Of a stretch of 48,030 nt of DNA, positions 36,734 to 47,870 are shown piece after piece (positions within the stretch are counted from its first letter, which is position 1; each line of letters opens with the position of its first letter). The translations under genes were made by a program, and so were the position numbers. Location of the stretch: the NCBI GenBank assembly GCA_003210915.1, contig QCUA01000007.1, positions 1 through 48,030 on the forward strand, written 5' to 3'. The DNA is from Prochlorococcus sp. AG-676-L21 (GTDB lineage Bacteria; Cyanobacteriota; Cyanobacteriia; PCC-6307; Cyanobiaceae). The notes beneath the pieces were generated by a model. The model had not been told where the DNA came from and ran no database searches. It saw nothing but the letters and a program-made list of their open reading frames with translations.

Positions 36734-39700
36734 TTATATACCAAGCATTTCTTCTTCGCTAGGAGGAACAACTATTTTAAAAATTCCCTTAAAATTAGAC
36801 CAATTATTGATTATTTTGGATGCTTTTAGACTCTTTGTTTTTTCTTGATATTCACAAAGAATTCCTAATAAAATCTCTTCTTGCTTGAGGTTAGTTATTT
36901 TATGGATACTAACTATTTCCTTATTCACTTTATTTTCTAAATCATTATTTTCATCAAGTATGTAAGCTATCCCACCAGTCATTCCTGCTCCAATATTTCT
37001 TCCTGTTGAACCTAAAATTACTATCTTGCCACCAGTCATATATTCACAACAATGGTCGCCCGAACCTTCTGTGACTGCAGTAGCTCCACTATTTCTAACA
37101 GCAAATCTTTCTCCGGATTTACCTAAAGCAAATAACTTACCTCCTGTTGCTCCATAAAGACAGGTATTACCCAATATTACTTGCTCTGAAGATTTCTCAT
37201 CTACTTGGGGAGGAACAATAGTAAGTACACCTCCATTCATTCCTTTGCAAACATAATCATTAGCTTCTCCAATTAATTGGATATGCATTCCTTTTAATAA
37301 AAAAGCACCAAAACTCTGTCCTGCGTATCCTTTGAAATTGAGATTTAGTTCACCATTAAATCCATTATTTCCATAAAGCCCCGCAATTTCACCTGATATT
37401 TTTGCACATACACTTCTGTCAGTGTTCTTGATTTCTATTTCTTTAATTAATTTTCCATGATTCTTAATAGAATTCATGAATTCATTATCAGACAAAAATT
37501 GATCCTCTAATACATATCCATTAGTATGAGCAGTCTTAGAATGCTTTAACCATGACCTGTCTTTATTTTGAGTCCCTTTTTTAATTAGAGAACTAAGATC
37601 AATATTTGCAGTTTTTGGAAGTTTAATATCTCTTGCTGTTAGAAATTCCTGATTGCCAATCAATTCCTCCATATTAGATACTCCAATGCTACTCATTATT
37701 TGTCTTATCTCTTCAGCAATATATAAGAAAAAGTTCACGACATTTTCAGGTAAACCTTTAAACCTTTTTCTTAATTCTTCTTTTTGAGTAGCTACACCCA
37801 CAGGACATTTGTTTGTATGACAAACTCGCGCCATTATGCAGCCTTCAGCAATCATTGCTACTGAACCAAAGCCAAATTCTTCCGCACCTAAAATAGCTGC
37901 GATTACTACATCCCATCCTGTTTTAAGTCCGCCATCAGTTCTTAAAAGTACTCTCTCTCTAAGATTATTTTCCATAAGGGATTTATGGACTTCTGCAACA
38001 CCTAATTCCCACGGTAAACCAGCATGTTTAATAGAACTTAGAGGGGAAGCCCCAGTACCTCCATCATGTCCGGAAATTTGTATTACATCAGCATTCGCTT
38101 TGCTAACTCCAGCAGCGATAGTACCTATCCCAATTTCAGAAACGAGCTTTACACTGACCTTCGCTCTTGGATGAACTTGGTGCAAGTCATGAATTAACTG
38201 AGCCAAGTCTTCAATAGAGTAAATATCATGATGTGGGGGTGGAGATATTAAGGCTACTCCAGGTTTGCTATTTCTTAGCTTTGCAATATATGAATCAACT
38301 TTTGGTCCTGGTAATTGGCCACCTTCGCCTGGCTTAGCTCCTTGAGCCATTTTTATTTCAAGTTGCTTCCCACTTCTTAGATATTCTGGAGTAACCCCAA
38401 ATCTTCCAGAGGCTATTTGTTTAATAGCTGAGCAAGCAGTATCCCCATTTTCTAGGCCTTTTATAGATGGTAATATTGCTGATTGAGTATTTTCATCAAT
38501 ATCATTCAATACATTAAAACGAGCAGGATCTTCTCCTCCTTCCCCGCTATTACTTTTCCCACCAATTCTATTCATTGCAACGGCCAGCACTTCATGAGCT
38601 TCTCTTGATAATGCTCCTAAACTCATTCCTCCAGTACAAAACCTTTTACATATTGATTCAACACTCTCAACCTCATCTATGGGGATACTTTTTCTTGTCG
38701 AGTTAATTGACAGTAAATCTCTTAATGAAGTGACAGGTCTATTTCGAATAAGTGTTTTATAAGTCTCGAAATGATCGTATCCTGGTCCTTGCTTTAGGGC
38801 AGAATGTAAAACCTTTGACATTTCAGGATTATTAGAGTGATATTCGCCATTATTTCTAAACTGAACAAATCCTAGAAACTCTAATTTTTTTAAATCTATT
38901 TCTGGAAAGGCTTTGGTATGAATTAAGAGTGATTCATTTGCAAGTTCTTTTAGTGTGATCCCTGCAATTCGACTTGTTGTTCCATCGAAAGCTATTTTGA
39001 TTAAGTCGGAACCAAGACCTACAGCTTCAAATATTTGGGCACCATGATAACTAGATAAAAGGGAAATCCCTATTTTTGAAAGAATTTTTCTTAATCCATC
39101 TTCTAAAGCTTTTTTGATATTTTTCTGAACGTCATCTATTGATATTGGATTGATTTTTTTACTATCTATAAGTTTTTGAGTTTTGGGATGTTGTAACCAA
39201 TGTCTCCCAGATTCAAGTGTTAACCAAGGACATACAGCGCTCACTCCATATCCAATTAAACATGCTAAATGATGTGTGCTCCAACATTGACCAGTTTCTA
39301 TAATTAGTGAGGCTTTTAATCTTATTTCTTTTTTAAGAAGATAATGATGAATTGCACCTACAGCTAATAAAGGAGGAATAAAACTTAGTTTCGAACTAAC
39401 TCCTTTATCAGAAATGATTATTAAAGAGCAACCCTCATTTATTGCTTTCTCACTTTCTTTACAAATATCATCTAACTTTTTTTCAAAGCCTTTTATTCCT
39501 TCTTCAATATCAAATAAACTTAAAATGGTTTTTGATTTAATTTCTGATTCTTTTAATGAAATTAATTCTTCTTCATTAATAATTGGACTTTTTAAATGAA
39601 TAAAAGGCTTTATATTATTAGATTCGAAGGGGGAGCATCTTTCACCTAAATGCATCTCTAAACTCATCACTAATTTTTCTCTTAAAGGATCGATTGGAGG

Positions 39701-41299
39701 ATTAGTAACTTGAGCGAATCTTTGTTTAAAATAGTCATATAGAATATGGGGTTTTGAAGAGAGCACCGCTAATGGAATATCGTCACCCATGCAATATGTA
39801 GGTTCCTTAGAAAGAGAAGCCATTGAATCAAGAATAAGGTCATTATCTTCTGAGGAAAAACCATAAGCAGTTTGCTGCTGAAGCAATTCAAGATCTTTTA
39901 AAGTACATGTCTTAGACCATTCATTTTTCTTGAGTTTTACAGTTCTTTTTTGTATGAGATTTTTATAATTTTTTCTTTTTGCAGCTTCTGTTTTAACTTC
40001 CCAATTTCTTAAAATTTTGTTTTTAGAAAGATGTACTGCAAGCATTTGGCCTGGCCCCAAACGTCCTTTTTCTACAACTCTGTTTTCTTCAATATCCACT
40101 ACCCCTGTCTCTGAACCCATTATCACAAAACCATCATTGGTAATTGAATATCTAGCAGGTCTTAATCCATTCCTATCGAGTGTCGCTCCAACATAATTTC
40201 CATCAGCGAATACTAGTAGAGCAGGACCGTCCCAAGCTTCTTGGAGAGTAGCTGAATATTCATAAAAAGCTTTAATATCTTCTCTGTTTTTCAGTTCTGG
40301 TTGATCTCGAAATGCTTCTGGAACAAGTTTCAATAAGGAATCAGTTATTGGTTTGCCTGAACGAATATTAATTTCTAGTGTTGCGTCAAGATTTGATGAA
40401 TCACTTTTGTTCTTATCTACTATTGGCTTAATATCACGAGACAACTCTCCCCAGTACTCATCAATATGTTTTTCTGATGCTTTCGCCCAATTGATATTGC
40501 CTAAAAGGGTATTAATTTCTCCATTATGACCCAAATATCTCATAGGTTGGGCAAGAGGCCATTTTGGTAAGGTATTTGTGCTAAATCTTCGATGGTAAAC
40601 CGAAAAAGAAACTTTAAAATCTTCTTTCTTTAAGTCTTCATAAAACTCTGATAAAACTTCAGATCTAACCATACCCTTGTAAACAACAGTTTTGGAACTC
40701 AGTGATGCGAAATAGAATTCGCATTCCCCAACGGCATTTTTTGAACTATCTCTTATCCTTTTTTCAATTCTTTTTCTTAGTTGAAATAAGAGCATTTCAA
40801 TATCTCTATTATCATCTTTCTCGATACAAACGATCCATTGACTTATAAATGGTGCGTTTGCTTTTGCTAAAACCCCTAATGTTTCATTTTTTATCGGTAC
40901 ATTTCTCCAAAATGTTTCTTTGAAATTTAATTTTTTTGCTTCTTCATCACATATAAGTTTTGATTCTTTAACTTTTAATTCATCACTTGGCATGAAAATC
41001 ATACCTAAACCCTTTTTTTTATAGGTTTGAGTATTGAAATTAAATTCTCTATCTAAAAATGTCCATGGAATTGAACATAAAATCCCAGCCCCATCACCAG
41101 AATCACTATCTCCTCCACATCCTCCCCTATGCTCCATACAATTAAGCCCTTTTAAAGATTGCTTAAGTATCCAATTACTTTCTTTGCCATCAATATTCGC
41201 AATGAAGCCCACCCCACAAGCATCCTTCTCCCCAATAATTCCATTTGGAGAAAAACTATCTTGATATGGCTCGTTGCTTCTTTTGATACGCTCTCGCAT
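36734..41299 (-). CDS. glsF: Ferredoxin-dependent glutamate synthase (Fd-GOGAT)
   Basis: Fd-GOGAT makes two glutamates from glutamine and 2-oxoglutarate and completes ammonia assimilation with glutamine synthetase. The 1521 residues contain a class II amidotransferase domain whose nucleophile is Cys28 (DACGVGFIA) after a 27-residue propeptide that must be removed. The FMN-binding synthase domain has the SGHDGGTGASPLSSIKHAG segment, and the [3Fe-4S] ligands are in CIMARVCHTNKC. The C-terminal beta-helix (GGKIVILGSTGRNIGAGMTG) is present. No gltD lies nearby, which supports the ferredoxin type. It is divergent from rpsL. Confidence 0.95.
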   Translation of the reverse strand: MRERIKRSNEPYQDSFSPNGIIGEKDACGVGFIANIDGKESNWILKQSLKGLNCMEHRGGCGGDSDSGDGAGILCSIPWTFLDREFNFNTQTYKKKGLGMIFMPSDELKVKESKLICDEEAKKLNFKETFWRNVPIKNETLGVLAKANAPFISQWIVCIEKDDNRDIEMLLFQLRKRIEKRIRDSSKNAVGECEFYFASLSSKTVVYKGMVRSEVLSEFYEDLKKEDFKVSFSVYHRRFSTNTLPKWPLAQPMRYLGHNGEINTLLGNINWAKASEKHIDEYWGELSRDIKPIVDKNKSDSSNLDATLEINIRSGKPITDSLLKLVPEAFRDQPELKNREDIKAFYEYSATLQEAWDGPALLVFADGNYVGATLDRNGLRPARYSITNDGFVIMGSETGVVDIEENRVVEKGRLGPGQMLAVHLSKNKILRNWEVKTEAAKRKNYKNLIQKRTVKLKKNEWSKTCTLKDLELLQQQTAYGFSSEDNDLILDSMASLSKEPTYCMGDDIPLAVLSSKPHILYDYFKQRFAQVTNPPIDPLREKLVMSLEMHLGERCSPFESNNIKPFIHLKSPIINEEELISLKESEIKSKTILSLFDIEEGIKGFEKKLDDICKESEKAINEGCSLIIISDKGVSSKLSFIPPLLAVGAIHHYLLKKEIRLKASLIIETGQCWSTHHLACLIGYGVSAVCPWLTLESGRHWLQHPKTQKLIDSKKINPISIDDVQKNIKKALEDGLRKILSKIGISLLSSYHGAQIFEAVGLGSDLIKIAFDGTTSRIAGITLKELANESLLIHTKAFPEIDLKKLEFLGFVQFRNNGEYHSNNPEMSKVLHSALKQGPGYDHFETYKTLIRNRPVTSLRDLLSINSTRKSIPIDEVESVESICKRFCTGGMSLGALSREAHEVLAVAMNRIGGKSNSGEGGEDPARFNVLNDIDENTQSAILPSIKGLENGDTACSAIKQIASGRFGVTPEYLRSGKQLEIKMAQGAKPGEGGQLPGPKVDSYIAKLRNSKPGVALISPPPHHDIYSIEDLAQLIHDLHQVHPRAKVSVKLVSEIGIGTIAAGVSKANADVIQISGHDGGTGASPLSSIKHAGLPWELGVAEVHKSLMENNLRERVLLRTDGGLKTGWDVVIAAILGAEEFGFGSVAMIAEGCIMARVCHTNKCPVGVATQKEELRKRFKGLPENVVNFFLYIAEEIRQIMSSIGVSNMEELIGNQEFLTARDIKLPKTANIDLSSLIKKGTQNKDRSWLKHSKTAHTNGYVLEDQFLSDNEFMNSIKNHGKLIKEIEIKNTDRSVCAKISGEIAGLYGNNGFNGELNLNFKGYAGQSFGAFLLKGMHIQLIGEANDYVCKGMNGGVLTIVPPQVDEKSSEQVILGNTCLYGATGGKLFALGKSGERFAVRNSGATAVTEGSGDHCCEYMTGGKIVILGSTGRNIGAGMTGGIAYILDENNDLENKVNKEIVSIHKITNLKQEEILLGILCEYQEKTKSLKASKIINNWSNFKGIFKIVVPPSEEEMLGI

Positions 41300-41480
41300 A
41301 GATTATTTAACTATATAAGAAATTTGTTTTATTACTATTATAAAAATGAATATCAAAATACAAAGTAAAAATAATGAAGAATTACTAAACAAATAAAAAT
41401 TACATTGATAAATCAAAAAAAATAAAAAAATACTTTAGTTATGACTCGTAAAAGGTTATGATTATTGGATATGTATTTTT

Positions 41481-41496
41481 ATCTATAAATATAGAT
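41481..41496 (+). promoter_or_regulatory. Inverted repeat over the rpsL start codon
   Basis: ATCTATA-AA-TATAGAT: two 7-base complementary arms around AA; in RNA this can fold as a 5-bp stem with a 6-base loop. The right arm contains the A and U of the rpsL AUG. It may mask initiation or be a chance AT palindrome. Confidence 0.4.
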
Positions 41497-41872
41497 GCCG
41501 ACCATTTCCCAATTAATAGGATCAGAAAGAAAACGTCTGACAAGAAAAACAAAATCTCCTGCGCTTAAATCTTGTCCAGAGAGAAGAGGAGTATGTACAA
41601 GAGTTTATACATCTACTCCTAAGAAACCTAATTCTGCCTTAAGAAAAGTTGCCAGAGTTAGATTAACTTCAGGCTTTGAAGTTACCGCATATATTCCAGG
41701 AATCGGACATAATTTACAAGAACACTCTGTAGTCCTGCTCAGGGGAGGAAGAGTTAAAGATCTACCCGGGGTAAGATACCATATAATAAGAGGAACTTTA
41801 GATACTGCAGGAGTCAAAGATAGACGTCAATCCAGGTCTAAATATGGTGCAAAAGCTCCTAAAAATGATTAA
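41495..41872 (+). CDS. rpsL: Ribosomal protein S12 (uS12)
   Basis: S12 acts in decoding; mutations in its [10 protein letters not shown] and [16 protein letters not shown] loops give streptomycin resistance in other bacteria. Both loops are wild-type-like: the usual Lys is present in KKPNSAL and the region around LPGVRYH is unaltered. The length is 125 residues. It is the first gene of the str operon here. Its ATG lies within an inverted repeat. Confidence 0.98.
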   Translation: MPTISQLIGSERKRLTRKTKSPALKSCPERRGVCTRVYTSTPKKPNSALRKVARVRLTSGFEVTAYIPGIGHNLQEHSVVLLRGGRVKDLPGVRYHIIRGTLDTAGVKDRRQSRSKYGAKAPKND

Positions 41873-41898
41873 TTTTTTAACATCAATTCTTTTCTAAA

Positions 41899-42369
41899 AT
41901 GTCACGTCGTAATGCAGCAGTAAAAAGACCGGTTTTACCAGACCCTCAATTTAATAGTCGTCTTGCCTCAATGATGATTTCTAGATTGATGAAACATGGT
42001 AAAAAATCTACTGCACAAAAAATATTATCAGATGCTTTCTCTCTAATCAGTGAGAGAACAGGTGGAAATGCTGTGGAGTTATTTGAAACAGCTGTAAAGA
42101 ATGCAACCCCTTTAGTCGAGGTGAGAGCTAGAAGAGTTGGAGGCGCTACTTATCAAGTTCCTATGGAAGTTCGTCAAGAGAGAGGAACAGCTATGGCACT
42201 AAGATGGCTTGTTACTTTTTCAAGAGGAAGAAATGGAAAGAGTATGTCACAAAAATTAGCAAGTGAATTAATGGATGCAGCTAATGAAACTGGTAGCGCA
42301 GTTAAGAAGAGAGAAGATACTCATAAAATGGCAGAAGCTAATAAGGCTTTTGCTCACTACAGATACTAA
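41899..42369 (+). CDS. rpsG: Ribosomal protein S7 (uS7)
   Basis: S7 nucleates 30S head assembly and, in E. coli, represses the str operon. The 156 residues contain RKxxxKRPxxPDP-like [18 protein letters not shown] and [18 protein letters not shown]. The 104-base gap to fusA holds a hairpin (42413-42434). Confidence 0.98.
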   Translation: MSRRNAAVKRPVLPDPQFNSRLASMMISRLMKHGKKSTAQKILSDAFSLISERTGGNAVELFETAVKNATPLVEVRARRVGGATYQVPMEVRQERGTAMALRWLVTFSRGRNGKSMSQKLASELMDAANETGSAVKKREDTHKMAEANKAFAHYRY

Positions 42370-42412
42370 TTTCGACCCAAAATGGTCCTTATTTAGTTTA
42401 TTATTAAACAAA

Positions 42413-42434
42413 AGTTTATTTGATTAAATAAACT
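42413..42434 (+). promoter_or_regulatory. Hairpin between rpsG and fusA
   Basis: AGTTTATTT/AAATAAACT, a perfect 9-bp AT-rich stem with loop GATT, 39 bases before the fusA TTG. No T-run follows, so it is not a classical terminator; it may be a leader or processing structure. Confidence 0.45.
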
Positions 42435-42473
42435 GTAGCTATTTAGCAATTTATTCTATTTGGAGTTTTAACA

Positions 42474-44549
42474 TTGGCACGCGACTTTCCCCTTGAACGA
42501 GTAAGGAATATAGGTATAGCCGCTCATATTGATGCTGGTAAAACAACTACTACTGAAAGAATACTTTTTTATTCAGGAGTTGTTCACAAAATTGGAGAGG
42601 TACATGATGGTGCTGCCGTAACAGATTGGATGGCCCAAGAAAGAGAGAGAGGAATTACTATCACAGCTGCTGCTATTTCTACAAGTTGGCAAGATCATAG
42701 AATTAATATTATTGATACTCCAGGCCACGTTGACTTTACAATTGAAGTTGAAAGATCAATGAGAGTTTTAGATGGTGTTATAGCTGTCTTTTGTGCGGTA
42801 GGAGGAGTTCAGCCACAATCAGAAACTGTTTGGAGACAAGCTGATAGATACTCTGTTCCAAGGATGGTTTTCGTCAATAAGATGGATAGAACAGGCGCAG
42901 ACTTCCTTAAAGTTAATCAACAAATTAAGGATCGTCTTAAAGCAAATGCTTTTCCTATTCAACTTCCAATAGGAGCTGAAGGTGATCTTTCAGGAATTAT
43001 TGATTTAGTAAGTAACAAGGCCTATTTATACAAAAATGATTTAGGAACTGATATTGAAGAAGCTCCAATACCAGATGACATGAAAAACGAGGCATTGGAA
43101 TGGAGAAGTAAATTAATGGAAAGTGTCGCAGAAAATGATGAAGAATTAATTGAAATATTTTTGGATAAGGGAGAATTAACTGAAGATCAATTAAAAAAAG
43201 GTATTAGAGAAGGAGTTCTCAAACATGGTTTAGTTCCTGTTTTATGCGGATCAGCCTTTAAAAATAAAGGGGTTCAATTAGTTCTTGATGCAGTAGTTGA
43301 TTATTTACCAGCTCCAATTGATGTAAAACCAATTCAAGGTGTTTTACCAAATGGTAAGGAAGATGTTAGACCTTCGGATGATAATGCTCCTTTCAGTGCA
43401 CTTGCTTTCAAAGTTATGTCCGATCCTTATGGCAAGCTAACTTTTGTAAGAATGTATTCTGGAGTGCTCTCTAAAGGCAGTTATGTTATGAATTCAACCA
43501 AGGATGCTAAAGAGAGAATCTCAAGGTTAGTTATCTTAAAAGCTGATGAAAGGGAAGAAGTCGATGAGTTAAGAGCAGGAGATTTAGGTGCTGTTTTGGG
43601 CTTGAAGAATACAACAACAGGCGATACCTTATGTAATACCGATGATCCAATAGTTCTAGAAACTTTATTTATCCCCGAGCCTGTTATCTCAGTTGCTGTA
43701 GAACCAAAAACTAAAGGAGATATGGAGAAACTTTCTAAGGCTTTACAAGCCTTGTCTGAAGAGGATCCAACCTTTAGGGTAAGTACAGATCAAGAGACGA
43801 ATCAGACTGTTATAGCTGGCATGGGGGAACTACATCTAGAAATACTTGTAGACAGAATGTTGAGAGAGTTTAAAGTTGAGGCAAATATAGGAGCCCCTCA
43901 GGTTTCTTACAGAGAAACAATAAGATCAAGTTCCAAGGGTGAAGGTAAATATGCACGACAAACAGGAGGTAAAGGTCAATATGGACACGTAGTTATTGAA
44001 ATGGAACCTGCCGAAGTCGGTAAAGGTTTTGAATTTGTTAACAAAATTGTGGGTGGAACAGTTCCAAAAGAATATATTGGACCAGCCTCAAATGGAATGA
44101 AAGAAACCTGTGAATCAGGGGTTCTTGCCGGTTATCCGCTGATTGATGTAAAAGTAACACTAGTCGATGGTTCGTTCCACGATGTAGACTCATCTGAAAT
44201 GACCTTCAAAATTGCAGGTTCAATGGCTTTTAAAGATGGGGTTAAAAAATGCAATCCTGTCCTGTTAGAGCCTATGATGAAAGTCGAGGTCGAAAGTCCT
44301 GATGATTTTCTTGGATCTGTAATTGGTGATCTCTCTTCAAGGAGAGGTCAAGTCGAAGGACAATCTGTCGATGATGGATTGTCTAAAGTACAGGCCAAAG
44401 TGCCTTTAGCCGAAATGTTCGGTTATGCCACTCAACTCCGATCAATGACTCAAGGTCGGGGTATATTCTCAATGGAGTTCGCAAATTATGAGGAAGTTCC
44501 TCGTAACGTTGCTGAAGCTATCATTTCCAAGAATCAGGGCAACTCCTGA
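42474..44549 (+). CDS. fusA: Elongation factor G
   Basis: EF-G is the GTPase that drives translocation. The 691 residues have G1 AHIDAGKT (17-24), G3 DTPGHVDFT and G4 NKMD, followed by domains II-V. The start is [16 protein letters not shown] is the expected beginning. It is the third gene of the str operon, 43 bases before tuf. Confidence 0.98.
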   Translation: MARDFPLERVRNIGIAAHIDAGKTTTTERILFYSGVVHKIGEVHDGAAVTDWMAQERERGITITAAAISTSWQDHRINIIDTPGHVDFTIEVERSMRVLDGVIAVFCAVGGVQPQSETVWRQADRYSVPRMVFVNKMDRTGADFLKVNQQIKDRLKANAFPIQLPIGAEGDLSGIIDLVSNKAYLYKNDLGTDIEEAPIPDDMKNEALEWRSKLMESVAENDEELIEIFLDKGELTEDQLKKGIREGVLKHGLVPVLCGSAFKNKGVQLVLDAVVDYLPAPIDVKPIQGVLPNGKEDVRPSDDNAPFSALAFKVMSDPYGKLTFVRMYSGVLSKGSYVMNSTKDAKERISRLVILKADEREEVDELRAGDLGAVLGLKNTTTGDTLCNTDDPIVLETLFIPEPVISVAVEPKTKGDMEKLSKALQALSEEDPTFRVSTDQETNQTVIAGMGELHLEILVDRMLREFKVEANIGAPQVSYRETIRSSSKGEGKYARQTGGKGQYGHVVIEMEPAEVGKGFEFVNKIVGGTVPKEYIGPASNGMKETCESGVLAGYPLIDVKVTLVDGSFHDVDSSEMTFKIAGSMAFKDGVKKCNPVLLEPMMKVEVESPDDFLGSVIGDLSSRRGQVEGQSVDDGLSKVQAKVPLAEMFGYATQLRSMTQGRGIFSMEFANYEEVPRNVAEAIISKNQGNS

Positions 44550-44592
44550 TCTCTAAACTAAACACTCTTTAACCCTCGATTCTTTAATTCAA

Positions 44593-45792
44593 ATGGCTCG
44601 CGAGAAGTTCGAAAGGAACAAACCACATGTCAACATAGGTACTATTGGCCACGTTGATCATGGAAAAACAACCCTGACTGCTGCTATTACTAATGTTCTA
44701 GCTAAAAAAGGTCAAGCACAAGCTCAAGATTATGGAGACATCGATGGTGCTCCAGAAGAAAGAGAGCGTGGTATTACAATTAATACTGCACACGTTGAAT
44801 ACGAAACTGAAGGTAGACATTATGCCCACGTTGACTGTCCAGGTCACGCTGATTATGTGAAAAATATGATCACTGGTGCTGCTCAAATGGATGGTGCAAT
44901 TTTAGTTTGTGCTGCCACAGACGGTCCTATGGCTCAAACAAAAGAGCATATTCTTTTAGCAAAACAAGTTGGAGTGCCTGCTCTGGTTGTTGCGTTGAAT
45001 AAATGTGACATGGTAGATGATGAAGAAATTATTGAACTTGTTGAAATGGAAATTAGAGAACTTCTTGATAGTTATGATTTTCCAGGTGATGATATACCCA
45101 TAGTTCAAGTTTCAGGTCTAAAAGCTTTAGAAGGAGATTCTACTTGGGAATCTAAAATTGAAGAATTAATGACGGCTGTTGATGCTAGTATTCCTGAACC
45201 AGAAAGAGAAATAGACAAGCCATTTCTGATGGCAATTGAAGATGTATTTTCTATTACAGGTAGAGGAACGGTCGCAACTGGAAGAATAGAAAGAGGAAAA
45301 GTCAAAGTTGGAGAAGAAGTTGAAATAGTTGGGATAAGAGATACAAGATTGACTACTGTTACCGGTGTTGAAATGTTCCGTAAACTTCTTGATGAAGGTA
45401 TGGCGGGAGATAATGTTGGACTCCTTTTACGTGGTGTTCAAAAAGAAGATATTGAGAGAGGTATGGTTCTTGTTAAAAAAGGTTCGATTACACCTCATAC
45501 GAAATTTGAAGGAGAAGTTTATGTTCTTAAGAAAGAAGAGGGTGGGAGACATACTCCTTTCTTTGCTGGTTACCGACCACAATTTTATATAAGAACTACA
45601 GATGTAACTGGACAAATTACTGCATTCACATCCGATGATGGTGCTAATGTAGAAATGGTAATGCCAGGTGACAGAATAAAAATGACTGGTGAATTAATTT
45701 GTCCAGTTGCTATTGAACAAGGTATGCGATTTGCTATTCGTGAAGGTGGTCGTACTATTGGAGCTGGTGTTGTTTCTAAAATTATTGAATAA
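44593..45792 (+). CDS. tuf: Elongation factor Tu
   Basis: EF-Tu delivers aminoacyl-tRNA to the ribosome. The 399 residues have G1 GHVDHGKT (19-26), G3 [10 protein letters not shown]4 NKCD and the full domains II and III. Only one tuf gene is seen in the window. It is separated from rpsJ by a terminator-like hairpin. Confidence 0.99.
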   Translation: MAREKFERNKPHVNIGTIGHVDHGKTTLTAAITNVLAKKGQAQAQDYGDIDGAPEERERGITINTAHVEYETEGRHYAHVDCPGHADYVKNMITGAAQMDGAILVCAATDGPMAQTKEHILLAKQVGVPALVVALNKCDMVDDEEIIELVEMEIRELLDSYDFPGDDIPIVQVSGLKALEGDSTWESKIEELMTAVDASIPEPEREIDKPFLMAIEDVFSITGRGTVATGRIERGKVKVGEEVEIVGIRDTRLTTVTGVEMFRKLLDEGMAGDNVGLLLRGVQKEDIERGMVLVKKGSITPHTKFEGEVYVLKKEEGGRHTPFFAGYRPQFYIRTTDVTGQITAFTSDDGANVEMVMPGDRIKMTGELICPVAIEQGMRFAIREGGRTIGAGVVSKIIE

Positions 45793-45852
45793 TTTTCTTT
45801 AATTTTAGAAAGTTACCCTTTAATAATCTAAAATAGTTAAATGCATAGATAT

Positions 45853-45879
45853 GGGTTATTGATTATCAATAACCCTTTT
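45853..45879 (+). terminator. Terminator-like hairpin between tuf and rpsJ
   Basis: GGGTTATTGA/TCAATAACCC, a perfect 10-bp stem with loop TTA, followed by T4 and then ATAAAG. The T-run is short, so termination may be partial, leaving read-through to rpsJ, whose ATG is 23 bases further on. Confidence 0.65.
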
Positions 45880-45901
45880 ATAAAGAGATTAATTTAAACT
45901 T

Positions 45902-46222
45902 ATGACAGCTTCACTTACTCAGCAAAAAATACGTATTAGGTTGAAAGCCTTTGATAGAAGAATGCTAGATTTGTCTTGTGACAAAATAATTCAAACCGCA
46001 GATACAACCGCTGCTTCAGCTATAGGACCTATTCCATTACCAACTAAGAGAAAAATTTATTGCGTTTTGAGATCACCTCATGTAGATAAGGATTCTAGAG
46101 AGCATTTTGAGACCAGAACTCATAGAAGAATTATTGATATTTATAGTCCTTCCGCTAAAACTATAGATGCTTTAATGAAATTGGATCTTCCCAGTGGTGT
46201 AGATATAGAAGTCAAATTATAA
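45902..46222 (+). CDS. rpsJ: Ribosomal protein S10 (uS10)
   Basis: S10 is in the 30S head; in other bacteria it also joins NusB in antitermination. The 106 residues contain [14 protein letters not shown] and the signature [19 protein letters not shown]. In E. coli it starts the S10 operon; here it is located after tuf, about 35 kb from rplC in the window, as in other cyanobacteria. Confidence 0.98.
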   Translation: MTASLTQQKIRIRLKAFDRRMLDLSCDKIIQTADTTAASAIGPIPLPTKRKIYCVLRSPHVDKDSREHFETRTHRRIIDIYSPSAKTIDALMKLDLPSGVDIEVKL

Positions 46223-46277
46223 GAAATCCCGAATAGAATTTTAATTCACTAAAATAATAAAACGATATGAGGTTTAA

Positions 46278-46934
46278 ATGGGAGAGCTTTCAGTAAGGGA
46301 ATTACCATTATTCCCTCTCCCAGAAGTTGTACTTTTCCCTCAAGAAGTCTTGCCACTACATATTTTTGAGTCGAGATACAGAATTATGCTTAAATCTGTA
46401 CTTGAATCAGATTCAATGTTTGGAGTAATTAAATGGGATCCCAATAAAAAAAGTATGGCTAAGGTTGGCTGTTGTGCTCAGATAATTAAACATCAAACGG
46501 CTGAAGATGGTAGAAGCAATATAATCACGTTGGGGCAGCAAAGATTTCAAGTTCTTGAAATTGTACGTTCTACTCCTTATTGTTCAGCAATGGTAAGTTG
46601 GATCACTGACGAAAATATTGATAGTTTTCAAAGCTTAGACCTTTTAAGAGATTCAGTTACTGAAGCATTAAATGATGTAGTTAAATTAACTAGTAAATTA
46701 ACTAATTCTCAAAAAGTTCTTCCTGATAAGTTACCTGAGAATCCTATGGAATTGTCTTTTTGGATCGGCGCTCATTTGGGAGGCCCAGTAGCTGAAGAGC
46801 AGCAAAAACTTTTAGAGGAGAGGAATACACATACTCGTTTGCAAAGAGAGTTTGAAATGTTAGACCATACTAGAAAACAATTAGCAGCTAGAACAGCTTT
46901 AAAAGAAAGTTTTCCTGATATCAAAGAAAACTAA
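46278..46934 (+). CDS. Lon substrate-binding-domain protein (LON N-terminal type)
   Basis: The 218 residues match the LON N-terminal substrate-binding domain: ELPLFPLPEVVLFPQEVLPL at residues 8-27, then HIFESRYRIMLKSVLES and FGVIKWDPNKK. The C-terminal region (from ~150) is a helical coil-like segment with ERNTHTRLQREFEMLDHTRK. There is no ATPase or protease domain, so it is a stand-alone domain protein. Such proteins are common in cyanobacteria, with unknown role. It abuts the methyltransferase gene. Confidence 0.85.
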   Translation: MGELSVRELPLFPLPEVVLFPQEVLPLHIFESRYRIMLKSVLESDSMFGVIKWDPNKKSMAKVGCCAQIIKHQTAEDGRSNIITLGQQRFQVLEIVRSTPYCSAMVSWITDENIDSFQSLDLLRDSVTEALNDVVKLTSKLTNSQKVLPDKLPENPMELSFWIGAHLGGPVAEEQQKLLEERNTHTRLQREFEMLDHTRKQLAARTALKESFPDIKEN

Positions 46935-47870
46935 ATGTCTATATTTATAATATCTTCCCTTTTTTTAGTATTAACTTTATTATTTTCTTTTTTAATACTT
47001 TGGAGAATTAATACTAGAAAATATATTTCTTCGAGAACTGTTGCTAAAGCTTATGATTCCTGGACTCAAGATAAATTACTAGAAAGATTGTGGGGAGAGC
47101 ATATACATTTAGGTTTCTATCCTCCAAATAAAAATATTGATTTTAGAGAGGCTAAAGTACAATTTGTACATGAGTTAGTAAGTTGGAGTGGTTTAGATAA
47201 ATTGCCCAGAGGTTCTAGGGTTTTAGATGTCGGTTGTGGAATAGGTGGAAGTTCTAGAATTCTCGCGAATTATTATGGATTTAATGTCACTGGAATAACT
47301 ATTAGTCCAGCTCAAGTAAAAAGAGCAAAAGAACTTACGCCTAATGAATGTAAATGTAACTTCAAAGTTATGGATGCTTTGGATTTGAAATTTGAAAAGG
47401 GAACATTTGATGGCGTTTGGAGTGTTGAGGCAGGAGCCCATATGAATAACAAAACTAAATTTGCAGATCAAATGCTTAGATCTTTAAGACCTGGAGGTTA
47501 TCTAGCATTGGCTGATTGGAATTCAAGAGATTTAAAAAAACAACCTCCATCTATTCTCGAAAAAATAATATTAAAACAATTACTTGAACAGTGGGTACAT
47601 CCTAAATTTATGAGTATCAGTGACTTTAGTAGTATTCTTATCAATAACAAAAATAGTTCAGGTCAAGTTATATCGTCTAATTGGAATTCTTTTACAAATC
47701 CATCTTGGTTTGATTCAATCTTTGAAGGAATGAGAAGACCTAATGCAATTTTAACCCTTGGTCCAGGAGCCATTATAAAGTCAATAAGAGAGATACCTAC
47801 AATACTATTAATGGATTGGGCTTTTAAAAAAGGATTAATGGAATTTGGTGTTTATAAATGTAGAGGTTAA
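46935..47870 (+). CDS. MPBQ/MSBQ-type methyltransferase (tocopherol/plastoquinone pathway)
   Basis: The 311 residues begin with a membrane segment (about 3-23), then a SAM-dependent methyltransferase domain with motif I VLDVGCGIGGSSRIL (96-110). Segments such as AKAYDSWTQDKLLERLWGEH, YGFNVTGITISPAQVKRAKE and VWSVEAGAHM resemble the cyanobacterial 2-methyl-6-phytylbenzoquinone methyltransferase (Synechocystis Sll0418 type) as I recall it. That enzyme methylates the aromatic head group on the way to plastoquinone and tocopherol. It starts at the Lon-domain gene stop with no gap. A gamma-tocopherol methyltransferase is the alternative. Confidence 0.75.
   Translation: MSIFIISSLFLVLTLLFSFLILWRINTRKYISSRTVAKAYDSWTQDKLLERLWGEHIHLGFYPPNKNIDFREAKVQFVHELVSWSGLDKLPRGSRVLDVGCGIGGSSRILANYYGFNVTGITISPAQVKRAKELTPNECKCNFKVMDALDLKFEKGTFDGVWSVEAGAHMNNKTKFADQMLRSLRPGGYLALADWNSRDLKKQPPSILEKIILKQLLEQWVHPKFMSISDFSSILINNKNSSGQVISSNWNSFTNPSWFDSIFEGMRRPNAILTLGPGAIIKSIREIPTILLMDWAFKKGLMEFGVYKCRG

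Noticed and set aside
37836..38174. 112-codon frame antisense to glutamate synthase
   Set aside because: Shadow of the coding frame of the large glutamate synthase gene; no start context or family match.
45365..45592. 75-codon frame inside tuf on the same strand
   Set aside because: Out-of-frame reading of the highly biased tuf codons; tuf itself is intact and conserved here.
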